NCBI RefSeq assembly: GCF_000421645.1
Contig: NZ_ATXK01000005.1
Span: 186,001-250,000 of the forward strand
From: Aurantimonas coralicida DSM 14790
GTDB taxonomy: Bacteria > Pseudomonadota > Alphaproteobacteria > Rhizobiales > Rhizobiaceae
Direction: 5' to 3'
DNA length: 64,000 nucleotides
Shown here: positions 7,268 through 15,404 of the stretch, piece after piece
How the letters are laid out: each line of letters begins with the position of its first letter
How positions within the stretch are numbered: the first letter of the stretch is position 1
The notes under the pieces: model-generated
The model's input: only the letters and a program-made list of their open reading frames with translations
The model's database searches: none
What the model was told of the DNA's origin: nothing
Program-made: the position numbers and the translations under genes

Positions 7268-8893
7268 ATGGCGTTCCCCACCTTCCACGCAGGCGAACTG
7301 GAAGCGCAGCGCCGGGCCGGCGTCGGTGACGTCGCGGCCGCGGCCGCTGGCTTCATCCGCGACCGGATGCCCGAGCAGCATCGGGCCTTCTTCGCCTCGC
7401 TGCCGTTCCTTGTCATTGCGGGCGGCGACGAAACCGGCCAGCCCTGGGTGTCGATCATGGAGGGGCCGGAAGGCTTTGCCACCTCGCCGAACCCGCGCCA
7501 GTTGCGGCTGGCGGCCACCCTCGACCGGGCGGACCCGCTGGCCGCCACCCTCGCCTCCGGCAGCGAGATCGGCATGCTCGGCATCGCGCTGGCCAGTCGC
7601 CGGCGCAACCGCCTGAACGGGTTCATCCACCCCGACGGGACGGGCTATGTCGTCGAGGTCCACCAGAGCTTCGGCAATTGCCCGCAATATATCCACGCGC
7701 GGGAATGGCACCGGGTCGACGCCCGCCAGGCCCCTCCCGCCCGACACTTCGACCGGCTGCAGCCATCCCACGCGGCCTGGATCGCGGCGGCGGATACGCT
7801 CTTCATCGGCTCGGGCGTCGGGGCCGACAAACGCCGCACGGCAGGCGGCTTCGATGCCTCGCATCGCGGCGGCGAGCCGGGTTTCGTGCAGGTCGCGACG
7901 GACGGCTCCCTGCAGATCCCGGACTATCCGGGCAACAATTTCTTCAACACGATCGGCAATCTCATCCGCGATCCGCGGGTCGGGCTGCTGTTCGTGGCCT
8001 TCGAGACCGGCAGCCTTTTGCATATCGCCGGGCGGGCGCAGATCGAGTGGGATGCGGCCGGCAGCGACGATCCGCAGGCGCAGCGCATGATCCGCGTCGC
8101 GATCGATCGCGTGGTGGAGCGTCAAGGTGCCCTGTCGCTGCGCTGGCGCCGGGACGGCGTCGAGACGCTGGGAATGACGGTGATCGACAGGGTCGTCGAA
8201 AGCGATGCCATCACCTCGTTTCATCTCGCCCCGAGGGACGGCGGGCCGCGGGCGCCGTTCCAGCCGGGCATGCATCTGCCGGTCGCACTGAGGGTTCCCG
8301 GACAGGCGGGCCCGGTGCGGCGCAGCTATTCGCTGTCCGGCAGCCCAGCGGCCGATCATCACCGCATCAGCGTCAAGCGGGAGGACCGGGGGATCGCCTC
8401 GCGCTTCCTCCACGATCAGGTCGCTGTGGGCGACACGATCATGACGGGGCCGCCGGCGGGTGCCTTCCAGGCTCCGCCCGGCAACAGCCCGCTGGTGCTG
8501 GTCAGCGCCGGGGTCGGTGTGACGCCGATGCTCTCGATGCTGCATGCCGCCGTGGAACGCCGATCGGGCCGGCCGATCCGGTTCGTCCACGGCGCCCGAA
8601 ACCGGCGCAGCCACGCCTTTGCTGCCGAAATCGACGCGCTGGCCGCGACGAGCGCGCCCATCGAGCGGCTTGTCTATTACAGCGCCCCGGAGGCCGCGGA
8701 CGCGCCGGGCGTTCACTTCGACAAAGCGGGGCGGATCACGGCCGCGGACCTCATCGCCCTCCATGCAGGTGCGGATGCCGACTACATGCTCTGCGGTCCC
8801 GAGCGCTTTCTCGCGGACATTCATGCGGGCCTCGAAGCCGGCGGCGTCGATCCCGGCCGAATCCACTTCGAGACCTTCGGTCCCGGCGGATGA
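7268..8893 (+). CDS. Pyridoxamine-phosphate-oxidase-like / ferredoxin-reductase-like fusion flavoprotein
   Basis: The 541-residue protein has two modules. Residues 1 to about 300 form a PNPOx-like FMN-binding split barrel (LPFLVIAGGDETGQPWVS, NNFFNTIGNLIRDPRVGLLF). Residues about 300-541 form a ferredoxin-NADP reductase module with the FAD motif RRSYSLSGSP, GVGVTPMLSML for NAD(P)H and the C-terminal FETFG. No C-terminal Cys-rich [2Fe-2S] ferredoxin domain is present. The enzyme probably moves electrons from NAD(P)H through FAD to FMN, but the acceptor is unknown. A strong AGGAGG precedes the ATG. Context (GST upstream, LysR divergent) suggests an electrophile or oxidative stress response. Confidence 0.88.
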   Translation: MAFPTFHAGELEAQRRAGVGDVAAAAAGFIRDRMPEQHRAFFASLPFLVIAGGDETGQPWVSIMEGPEGFATSPNPRQLRLAATLDRADPLAATLASGSEIGMLGIALASRRRNRLNGFIHPDGTGYVVEVHQSFGNCPQYIHAREWHRVDARQAPPARHFDRLQPSHAAWIAAADTLFIGSGVGADKRRTAGGFDASHRGGEPGFVQVATDGSLQIPDYPGNNFFNTIGNLIRDPRVGLLFVAFETGSLLHIAGRAQIEWDAAGSDDPQAQRMIRVAIDRVVERQGALSLRWRRDGVETLGMTVIDRVVESDAITSFHLAPRDGGPRAPFQPGMHLPVALRVPGQAGPVRRSYSLSGSPAADHHRISVKREDRGIASRFLHDQVAVGDTIMTGPPAGAFQAPPGNSPLVLVSAGVGVTPMLSMLHAAVERRSGRPIRFVHGARNRRSHAFAAEIDALAATSAPIERLVYYSAPEAADAPGVHFDKAGRITAADLIALHAGADADYMLCGPERFLADIHAGLEAGGVDPGRIHFETFGPGG

Positions 8894-8895
8894 GA

Positions 8896-8920
8896 CGCGG
8901 ATCGGACAGCCGTATCCGCG
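8896..8920. terminator. Candidate bidirectional terminator hairpin
   Basis: CGCGGAT (8896-8902) pairs with ATCCGCG (8914-8920), and an inner CGG/CCG extends the stem with one bulged T. It lies between two convergent stop codons (8893 and 8926). There is no long T-run, so efficiency is uncertain. Confidence 0.45.
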
Positions 8921-8925
8921 CCGTT

Positions 8926-10548
8926 CTACCCCAGTGCGTCAATGACGCCTTGGGTCGTCGTCACTGTAGCGACGTTCTGCATGGCGTAGTTGATCGAGGC
9001 CTGGTGCCAGTCGGCATTCATGGTCGAACAGGCATCCTGCGGCACGATCATGTGGAAGCCCTTGTCTGCCCCGGTGCGGGCGGTGTGCTCGACGCTCATG
9101 TTGGTCCAGGCGCCGCAATTGATGATCGTGTCGCGGCCGCCATGGCGCAGATAGGCTTCCAGCCGCGACGTCTCCCAGGCGCTCATGCTCATCTTCTCGA
9201 CCACCAGATCACCGGCCTGCGGGGCGAGACCATCGACCGGCGCTGCGCCCCAGGTGCCGCGCACCAGGGCATTCTCGCGCTTCAGACCCTTCATCAGTTC
9301 GGCATGCTGCGCGAGATAGGGCGCGCCCGGCTCGATCAGCATCCAGACATGCAGCACCATGATGCCGCGCCGGCGCGCCACCTCGGCCAGCCGCGCGGCG
9401 TTGGCGACGGCGTTCTGGGCACGGGCATGGTCGGGCGCGCCGGAAGCCGCGAAGGCGCCGCCGTCGATGATCACGTCGTTCTGCAGGTCCTGCAGGATCA
9501 GGGCGGTACGCGCCGGGTCGATCCGGGCATCGAGCCGCGGACGAAGGTTCAGCGCCGGAGCAGCCACCCGCGCGGACGACGGCGCGGGGGATGGTGTCGG
9601 GGCCGGCGTGGCACGCCGCGGCGTGGTGCGCGGATACATGAAGGGTTCATCGCGGCCACGGGTCAGGGTCTGGACCGAATAAAGCGACGAGGTCGCGCAC
9701 AGGAACAGCGTCGACCAATCGTCGCCGCCCCAGTGCAGGTTCGCGACCATCTCGGGGCAGTTGATCTTGCCGATCAGTTCGCCATGGAACGAGTAGACCC
9801 AGACGCCGCCGGGGGCGGTGACGTAGATGTTGCCGTCCTTGTCCGCCTTCATCCCGTCGGGCAGGCCGGGCTTCAGCCGGTCCTGGATGCCGCCGGCGAA
9901 GAGCCGGCCATTCTCCAGCCCCTTCGCCGTCACGTCGAACAGGCGGATATTGGCCTGCTCGGTGTCGTTCACCCACATCCAGCGCTGGCAGGGCGAAAAG
10001 GTGAGGCCGTTGGGCTGGCTGAACAGATAGCGGTCCACGACCAGTTCGGGCTCGTCCCCCGGAACATGTCCTGGCGCGAGGCGATAGACGCCCTGAAAGC
10101 CGAGCTGCAGCGGGCGCGGCACGCCGAAATGCTCCCGGCGGCCATAGGTCGGGTCGGTGAACCAGATCGCGCCGTCATTGCCGACGACGATGTCGTTGGG
10201 GCTGTTCAGCTCGCGCCCCTGATAATGCGAGCAGAGGACGGTGCGGGTCCCGTCGGGCGCGATGCGCGCGACGGAAGAGGTGGAATGCTCGCAGACCAGA
10301 AGGTTCAGCTCGGCGTCGTAGGTCATCCCGTTGGCCTTGTTGGTCGGCTTCTGGATAACGGCAACGCCCTGCCCCGGCGTCCACTGGCGGCGGGTATCGG
10401 CGGGCATGTCGGAGAAGATGAGGTTGCCGTTCACCGGATGCCACAGCGGCCCCTCGGTGAAGGTGAAGCCGGTCCCCAGCAGGCGGACGGGGGCGTGTTC
10501 CTCGACGATGTCGCGGAAGAAGCCGTCCGAGATCGCTTCATGTGCCAT
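8926..10548 (-). CDS. SMP-30/gluconolactonase - isochorismatase-like fusion
   Basis: The 540-residue bifunctional-looking protein has an SMP-30/gluconolactonase propeller at residues 1-300, with metal-ligand candidates E33 (FTEGPLWHP), N118 (NSPNDI), N180 (QPNGL) and D231 (LPDGMKAD). A Pro/Ala-rich linker (about 305-340) leads to an isochorismatase-like hydrolase domain. There the Asp (D354 in LILQDLQND) and Lys (K452 in VVEKM) of the triad are present, but the usual nucleophilic Cys is Ser485 (WTNMSVEHT). The SMP-30 half would hydrolyse a lactone. The second half may be inactive as a Cys-hydrolase or act by a Cys-independent mechanism. The start at 10548 has GAGGGG upstream; a longer open frame reaches 10590. 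It follows the MBL lactonase gene after 104 bp on the same strand. Confidence 0.88.
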   Translation of the reverse strand: MAHEAISDGFFRDIVEEHAPVRLLGTGFTFTEGPLWHPVNGNLIFSDMPADTRRQWTPGQGVAVIQKPTNKANGMTYDAELNLLVCEHSTSSVARIAPDGTRTVLCSHYQGRELNSPNDIVVGNDGAIWFTDPTYGRREHFGVPRPLQLGFQGVYRLAPGHVPGDEPELVVDRYLFSQPNGLTFSPCQRWMWVNDTEQANIRLFDVTAKGLENGRLFAGGIQDRLKPGLPDGMKADKDGNIYVTAPGGVWVYSFHGELIGKINCPEMVANLHWGGDDWSTLFLCATSSLYSVQTLTRGRDEPFMYPRTTPRRATPAPTPSPAPSSARVAAPALNLRPRLDARIDPARTALILQDLQNDVIIDGGAFAASGAPDHARAQNAVANAARLAEVARRRGIMVLHVWMLIEPGAPYLAQHAELMKGLKRENALVRGTWGAAPVDGLAPQAGDLVVEKMSMSAWETSRLEAYLRHGGRDTIINCGAWTNMSVEHTARTGADKGFHMIVPQDACSTMNADWHQASINYAMQNVATVTTTQGVIDALG

Positions 10549-10652
10549 GGCCTTGCCCCTCTCGTCGCGAATGAATGCCGCTCTCGGCACCGGCCGGTCG
10601 CGCCGGACCGGCGGCGCGGTTCATGCCCCTGCACTCCGGTGAGCCGGCAAAG

Positions 10653-11501
10653 TCAGACCGGGAACCAGGGACGGTTCGGCAGGGTCTCGGTCATCGGGCC
10701 GGGCACCGTCATGCCGAGCCGCCCGACCACCTTCTGGCGCTCGATCTTCGCCGGCCGGTCGTGGATGGGCAGCAGGAAGGTGTAGTTGTTCAGCAGCTTC
10801 TTGATCGCGCCCTTCTCGGCCCGCTTCGATTCGGAATGGTTGCCGGTGACGCGCGGCTCCATCCAGTTGTTGGTGTGGACGTGGTTCACGATCTGGTCGT
10901 TGAAGTCGTAGATGACGTCGCCGCAGATGCAGGCGAGGCCCTCGGCGGTCTCGACGATGACGTTCATCGAGCCTTCCGTATGGGCCCCCGCCGGCTCGCA
11001 CCAGACGCCCGGGATGATCTCCTCGGCTCCGGTGATGTCGAGGTCGAGGAAGCGCATCGCCTCGGGTTCGTAGATGCGGTCGACCAGATGCTTGATGTCG
11101 GGCTTGGGATATTGCGGGAACATGATCCCCGACACCGAGAACTCCATCTCGCGCCGGTTGATGACCACGGTCGTGTTCATCGGGAACAGATCGTCCTTGC
11201 CGGCATGGTCGATATGCAGATGGGTGTGCAGCACGTAGCGGATGTCGCCGAGCTTCAGACCGTGCCGGGCGAGCTGGTTCTCGATCATGTTCTCGTGGAA
11301 CTGGAGGCCGCGCATGCCGAGGCTCTCCATGATGGCGTTGTCGCGGTAGCCGGTGTCCACCACGATCGGATATTCGCCGCCGGTGATGAGAAAGCCGTAG
11401 ACCGGCACCCGGCGGGTGCGGCCGCATTCGTGCCCGAGGACGAGGAAGCTCGTCTCCAGCTCGATGTCGCCATAGTCGAGGATGTGGATCTGCAAGGCCA
11501 T
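10653..11501 (-). CDS. Metallo-beta-lactamase fold lactonase (AHL lactonase-like)
   Basis: The 282-residue MBL-fold hydrolase carries HTHLHIDHAG (H92 to H99), the HxHxDH di-metal motif. A later His at EPAGAHTEGSM and the Asp at CICGDVIYDFND complete the metal site. The overall pattern is that of the N-acyl-homoserine-lactone lactonase family. Given the catabolic surroundings (an amidohydrolase upstream, an SMP-30 protein downstream), a pathway lactone is a more likely substrate than a quorum-sensing signal. GGGGAG precedes the ATG at 11501. The gene ends the long minus-strand run, 23 bp after the amidohydrolase. Confidence 0.88.
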   Translation of the reverse strand: MALQIHILDYGDIELETSFLVLGHECGRTRRVPVYGFLITGGEYPIVVDTGYRDNAIMESLGMRGLQFHENMIENQLARHGLKLGDIRYVLHTHLHIDHAGKDDLFPMNTTVVINRREMEFSVSGIMFPQYPKPDIKHLVDRIYEPEAMRFLDLDITGAEEIIPGVWCEPAGAHTEGSMNVIVETAEGLACICGDVIYDFNDQIVNHVHTNNWMEPRVTGNHSESKRAEKGAIKKLLNNYTFLLPIHDRPAKIERQKVVGRLGMTVPGPMTETLPNRPWFPV

Positions 11502-11524
11502 GATGGTCTCCCCCCTTGTGTCGT

Positions 11525-12400
11525 CTACAGCCGGTAGATGCGGGCTGCGGTGTCGTTGAAGATCGCGGATTGCTTCTTCGCGGACAGGGACTTCGCCCCG
11601 GCGCGAAAGGCGTTGAACAGCTCGGTGTAGGAGGTCCAGAGCTTCTCGATGGGGAAGTTCGACCCGTACATGCAGCGCTCGGCGCCGAAGAGCTTTTCGG
11701 TCGCGAGGATCATCTCCTCGATGAAGGCCGGATCGTTGCGATGAATGAAGGTGCCGAAGGCGCTGAGCTTGGTGACGACGTTCGGGCAGTCGGCCAGCCG
11801 TTTCATGCCGTCGCGCCAGGCCGCGTCGCCCGCCTCCGACCGGTCCTCCTTCATGCCGGCGTGCTGCAGGATGAAGGTCACCTCGGGACAGGCCCGGGCG
11901 AGCTCGGCGGCGCCTTCCATCTGGCCCGCAAACACCTGCAGGTCGAAGCTCCAGCCATAGTCGGCGAGCCGGGCGACGTTCTTCTGCACGGTCTCGTCGC
12001 GGGCCAGATCGGGGGTCCTGGCGAAGCGGTAGAGCGGGTTCTCGTGCCAGTGGAGCTGCTGGCGGATGCCGCGCATCCGGTCGTGGCGCTTGAGCTTGTC
12101 GAGCTGGGCGGTCACGTCGCGTTCGGTGAAGTCCGCATAGCCGACGATGCCGGCGATGGTGCCGTGCTCCTCGGCGATTTCCTGCACCCAGGCGACCTCG
12201 TCGGCGGCCCAGTTCGGGGCCCAGTTGGCCTGCACATAGACCGATTTCGCAATGCCCGTGCCGGCGAGGTCGGCCTGGTATTCGCGGATCGAATAGTCGC
12301 GCATGATCGCGCGGTAGGGTCCGAAGATGCGCGGCTGTTCCGGGCCGATCAGCCAGGGCAGGTCCACCTGGCGCCAGATGTGATGATGCGCGTCGATCAT
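11525..12400 (-). CDS. Amidohydrolase family protein (amidohydrolase_2, PDC-lactonase-like)
   Basis: The 291-residue TIM-barrel metal hydrolase begins MIDAHHHIW (HxH metal motif at residues 5-7) and contains FILQHAGM, which supplies a later His, and YGSNFPIEKL near the C-terminus. These are marks of the amidohydrolase_2 group, which includes 2-pyrone-4,6-dicarboxylate lactonase and acid decarboxylases. In this operon it probably opens a ring or lactone made by the molybdenum hydroxylase. The ATG overlaps the stop of the CoxE-like gene by four bases. Confidence 0.88.
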   Translation of the reverse strand: MIDAHHHIWRQVDLPWLIGPEQPRIFGPYRAIMRDYSIREYQADLAGTGIAKSVYVQANWAPNWAADEVAWVQEIAEEHGTIAGIVGYADFTERDVTAQLDKLKRHDRMRGIRQQLHWHENPLYRFARTPDLARDETVQKNVARLADYGWSFDLQVFAGQMEGAAELARACPEVTFILQHAGMKEDRSEAGDAAWRDGMKRLADCPNVVTKLSAFGTFIHRNDPAFIEEMILATEKLFGAERCMYGSNFPIEKLWTSYTELFNAFRAGAKSLSAKKQSAIFNDTAARIYRL

Positions 12401-13488
12401 TTTCGTCTCGCATATTCGAGGAAGTGATCGGCCACCCGGCCGGGCGAGGCGCCGTCGCCGAGATGATCGAGGACGGGTAGGATCATCTGCAGCCCCGCGG
12501 TGCGCGGGGCGTAGTGCGGATCGGCGGCCAGCGGCGACAGCCAGTCGACCCGCCAGGCGATGCGGGAGAGGCGGTTGACTGCGTCGACCATGGCCGCCGG
12601 CGAGCCGCGCTCGAGCCCGTCCGACACCACGGTCACCGCCGCGCCGCGCGCGAAGCCGGCGTAGCGCGGCACCGCGAGAAAGGCCTGCAGCGCTTCGCCG
12701 ATCCGCGTGCCGCCATCGAAATCGGCAACGGCCGCAGCGGCGCGGGGCAGCGCCTGTTCGGCGTCGGCCGGCTTCAGGGCCGCGGTGATCCGGGTGAGGC
12801 GGGTGCCCAGCGTGAACACTTCCGCCCGGTCGGCGGCCTGCACCAGCGCATGGCCGAGGCGGATCATGCCCTCGCTCTGCGCCTTCATCGAGCCGGAGAC
12901 GTCGATCAGCAGCAGAACCCGGCGCTGGCGCAACTTGCGGCGCGTCTCGTGCAGGCGCAGCACCTCGCCGTCGCGGCGGGCGGCCTCGCGCAGGGTCCGG
13001 CGCAGATCCATCCGGTCACCGTGCCGGGTTGCGCGCCGGCGATAGGACAGGCGGCGCGGCAGCGCGGCCGGCGCCTGCCGCAGGAGCCGCGCTGCGGCCG
13101 CGTCGTCGCGGCTGGCGATGCTGCGCGACGTCAGGCGCTCGGCCTCGGTCGCATCCGCCCCCGCCTCGCTCTCCTCGTCCCCGGCTTCGATGTCCTGCGT
13201 TCCGCCGGTCGGCTCGTGGGCTTCCGATTCCTCGTCCTCGGTCTCCGTCGGGGCCCGGATGACCTGATCGAGAAACACGGCGCGGAAGATCGCGTCGTAT
13301 TCGGCCACGCGTTCGGGCGGCACGGAAAACAGCGCCCGCCCGGCGCGCCAGATGTCGGTCATGTCCCGCGGGCCGAGAACGCCAACCGCCGCGATGAAGT
13401 CCACGGTCTGGTCGGGCGACACCGCAAAACCGGCCTGCCGCAGGGACGGCGCGAAGCGCAGGAACGGATCGAGCGCGCGCGGGGTCAT
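12397..13488 (-). CDS. CoxE-like VWA-domain protein
   Basis: The 363-residue protein has an N-terminal FRFAPSLRQAGFAVSP-type segment, an acidic linker (about 80-120), a basic patch and a C-terminal von Willebrand A domain with the MIDAS motif DVSGS (D196, S198, S200). This is the CoxE family (DUF1688-unrelated VWA_CoxE). CoxE works with the MoxR-type ATPase CoxD in maturing the active site of Mo-containing CO dehydrogenase. Here the partner is the gene just upstream (ATGA overlap), and the enzyme subunits lie just before that. A maturation role for this Mo hydroxylase is inferred by synteny. Confidence 0.9.
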   Translation of the reverse strand: MTPRALDPFLRFAPSLRQAGFAVSPDQTVDFIAAVGVLGPRDMTDIWRAGRALFSVPPERVAEYDAIFRAVFLDQVIRAPTETEDEESEAHEPTGGTQDIEAGDEESEAGADATEAERLTSRSIASRDDAAAARLLRQAPAALPRRLSYRRRATRHGDRMDLRRTLREAARRDGEVLRLHETRRKLRQRRVLLLIDVSGSMKAQSEGMIRLGHALVQAADRAEVFTLGTRLTRITAALKPADAEQALPRAAAAVADFDGGTRIGEALQAFLAVPRYAGFARGAAVTVVSDGLERGSPAAMVDAVNRLSRIAWRVDWLSPLAADPHYAPRTAGLQMILPVLDHLGDGASPGRVADHFLEYARRK

Positions 13489-14366
13489 GCCGCCTCGCCC
13501 GGCAGGATCGCCGCCAGCCGGTCCCGCACGTAGGAGAGGTCGTCATGGTCCTTCAGCGCCACCCCGATCGCGCGCGCGAAGGCGTCGGGCCAGCGAGCGC
13601 CCTGCGAATTCAGAAGCGTCGCGGCCTCGGCCCATTCGACGGTTTCGGCGACACCTGGCGGCTTGGCCAGCGGCTCCTGTCGCAAGAGGCCCACCGAGGC
13701 CACCACGGCCCGGGCCGTCGCTTCGGCGACGCGCGAGGCGCGGGTCATGACGATCCGGGCTTCGAGCTCCGGCGAGGGATAGTCGATCCAGTGATAGACG
13801 CAGCGGCGCCGCAGCGCCTCGTGCAGGTCGCGGGTGCGGTTCGACGTCAACGCCACGACCGGCGGCTGCGCCGCGCGCACCGTGCCGGTCTCGGGGATCG
13901 AGATCGTGAAGTCGGAGAGGAACTCCAGGAGGAACGCCTCGAACTCGTGATCCGCCCGGTCGATCTCGTCGATCAGCAGCAGCGTGCCGGTGGGATTGCG
14001 CAGCGCCGCCAGCAGCGGCCGTTCGAGCAGGTAATCTTCGGAATAGAGATTGACGTAGTCCTGACCCGCCTGCCGGATGGCCAGCATCTGCCTTGGATAG
14101 TTCCATTCGTAGAGCGCCGAGGCCGCGTCGATGCCCTCGTAGCATTGCAGCCGGATGACGCTGCGGCCGAGGACGCCGCCGAGCGCCTTGGCGGCCTCGG
14201 TCTTGCCGACCCCCGGCGCGCCTTCCAGAAGCAGCGGCTTGCCGAGCGCCAGCGCCAGATAGGCGGCCGTCGCCAGCGCGTCGTCGGCGATGTACTGGGC
14301 GCCGTCGAGCGCCGTCTGCAGCTCCGCGGGAGACGAGATGCCGGCTATGGTCGCCCGGGTCACCAT
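13485..14366 (-). CDS. CoxD-like MoxR AAA+ ATPase
   Basis: The 293-residue AAA+ ATPase has Walker A GAPGVGKT (49-56), Walker B LLLIDEID (about 129-136), a sensor-1 region ALTSNRTRDL and an arginine-rich LRRRCVYHW block. It belongs to the MoxR/CoxD group. CoxD-type proteins use ATP to remodel Mo-hydroxylase apoenzymes during sulfur and metal insertion. The start at 14366 shares one base with the stop of the Mo-subunit C-half gene. CoxE follows with a 4-base overlap, so the pair is translationally coupled. Confidence 0.9.
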   Translation of the reverse strand: MVTRATIAGISSPAELQTALDGAQYIADDALATAAYLALALGKPLLLEGAPGVGKTEAAKALGGVLGRSVIRLQCYEGIDAASALYEWNYPRQMLAIRQAGQDYVNLYSEDYLLERPLLAALRNPTGTLLLIDEIDRADHEFEAFLLEFLSDFTISIPETGTVRAAQPPVVALTSNRTRDLHEALRRRCVYHWIDYPSPELEARIVMTRASRVAEATARAVVASVGLLRQEPLAKPPGVAETVEWAEAATLLNSQGARWPDAFARAIGVALKDHDDLSYVRDRLAAILPGEAA

Positions 14367-15403
14367 CAGGCGGCGCGTCCTTTCGAGCGGGCCGGCGGCC
14401 GGGCGCCGCCCATCTCGCGCAGGCCGCGCAGGATCTTCTCCGGCGTGATCGGCAGCGTGTCGCAGCGCAGGCCGATCGCGTCGTAGATGGCATTGGCGAT
14501 GCCCGGCAGCACGGGGTTGGCGCACATTTCGCCCGGCCCCTTGCCGCCGAAGGGCGCATCCTCGGCCGGGCGTTCCAGGACGGCGATGTGGTGCGGCACG
14601 ACCTGGGCCGGCCCCGGCATCAGATAGTGGTTGAAGTCCGTCGCCCCGTGCCGGCGATCGGGATAATAGGGCTCGGTGGTCTCGTAGAGCGTGTGGCTGA
14701 CGCCCATCCACGCCCCGCCGATCAGCTGCTGCTCGACCAGTTTCGGATTGAGCGCCCGCCCCACCTCATAGGCGGAGTTGATCTCCTTCACCTCGACCTC
14801 GCCGGTCTCGTCGTCCACCTCCAGGTCGATGATGAGGGCCGCATGGGCGAAACAGGTCACCGGCGTCATCTCACCGGTCTCGGGGTCGGCGCTCGACGGC
14901 GGAATCAGGAAGATGCCGCGTCCTGACAGGGTGCGGCCCTGCTTGAACTGCGCGGCGATGGCCGTTTCGGCGACGGTGATCGCGCGGCCCGGCGCGCCCT
15001 TGACGTGGATGTTGCCCTTGCCGTCGGTCGTCAGGTCGCCGGCATCGACCTCCATCTCCTCGGCCGCCGCCTCCAGCATCTGCCGGCGCGCCTCGGCGCT
15101 CGCCCGGATCACCGCATTGCCGACCCGGTGCGTACCGCGCGAGGCGAAGGAGCCCATGTCGTGCGGGCCGGTGTCACTGTCGGCGGTGTCGACATAGACG
15201 TCCTCGATCGGCACGCCGAGGGTTTCGGCGGCGATCTGGCGCGACACGGATTTCATTCCCTGGCCGAGATCGATGGCGGACAGCGCCACCATGAACTTGC
15301 CGTCGGGCGTCGAATGAACCAGCGCCTGCGACGGGTCGCCGCCGAGATTCATGCCGATCGGATAATTGATGCAGGCAAAGCCCCTGCCCTTGTGAATGGT
15401 CAT
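14366..15403 (-). CDS. Xanthine dehydrogenase family molybdopterin subunit, C-terminal half
   Basis: The 345-residue polypeptide corresponds to the second half of a Mo-hydroxylase large subunit. It starts at KGRGFACINYP, carries the pterin-contact LGQGM (Q48) and ends with FGGKGPGEMC, whose Glu (E292) matches the catalytic base of the family. It lacks the GGxGGGFGGK and AMRGFG parts, which are on the gene just upstream. The ATG lies one base after that gene's TGA (TGACATG), so the two are translationally coupled. The two chains presumably assemble into one active site. Split Mo subunits are known, for example in nicotinate dehydrogenase. The substrate is unknown. Confidence 0.9.
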   Translation of the reverse strand: MTIHKGRGFACINYPIGMNLGGDPSQALVHSTPDGKFMVALSAIDLGQGMKSVSRQIAAETLGVPIEDVYVDTADSDTGPHDMGSFASRGTHRVGNAVIRASAEARRQMLEAAAEEMEVDAGDLTTDGKGNIHVKGAPGRAITVAETAIAAQFKQGRTLSGRGIFLIPPSSADPETGEMTPVTCFAHAALIIDLEVDDETGEVEVKEINSAYEVGRALNPKLVEQQLIGGAWMGVSHTLYETTEPYYPDRRHGATDFNHYLMPGPAQVVPHHIAVLERPAEDAPFGGKGPGEMCANPVLPGIANAIYDAIGLRCDTLPITPEKILRGLREMGGARPPARSKGRAA

Positions 15404-15404
15404 G

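Noticed and set aside
10593-10612. GC-rich hairpin GCCGGTC/GACCGGC between the MBL and SMP-30 genes
   Set aside because: Only 7 bp with no T-run in very GC-rich DNA; not enough to call a terminator.
7678-10785. 1035-residue plus-strand frame
   Set aside because: It is Arg/Pro/Gly-rich and crosses a verified gene end and an antisense gene; the PNPOx/FNR and SMP-30 frames have recognisable domains.
10653-12413. 586-residue frame joining the MBL lactonase to upstream sequence
   Set aside because: The upstream part is out of frame with the real amidohydrolase gene, and the MBL protein has its own GGGGAG and ATG at 11501.
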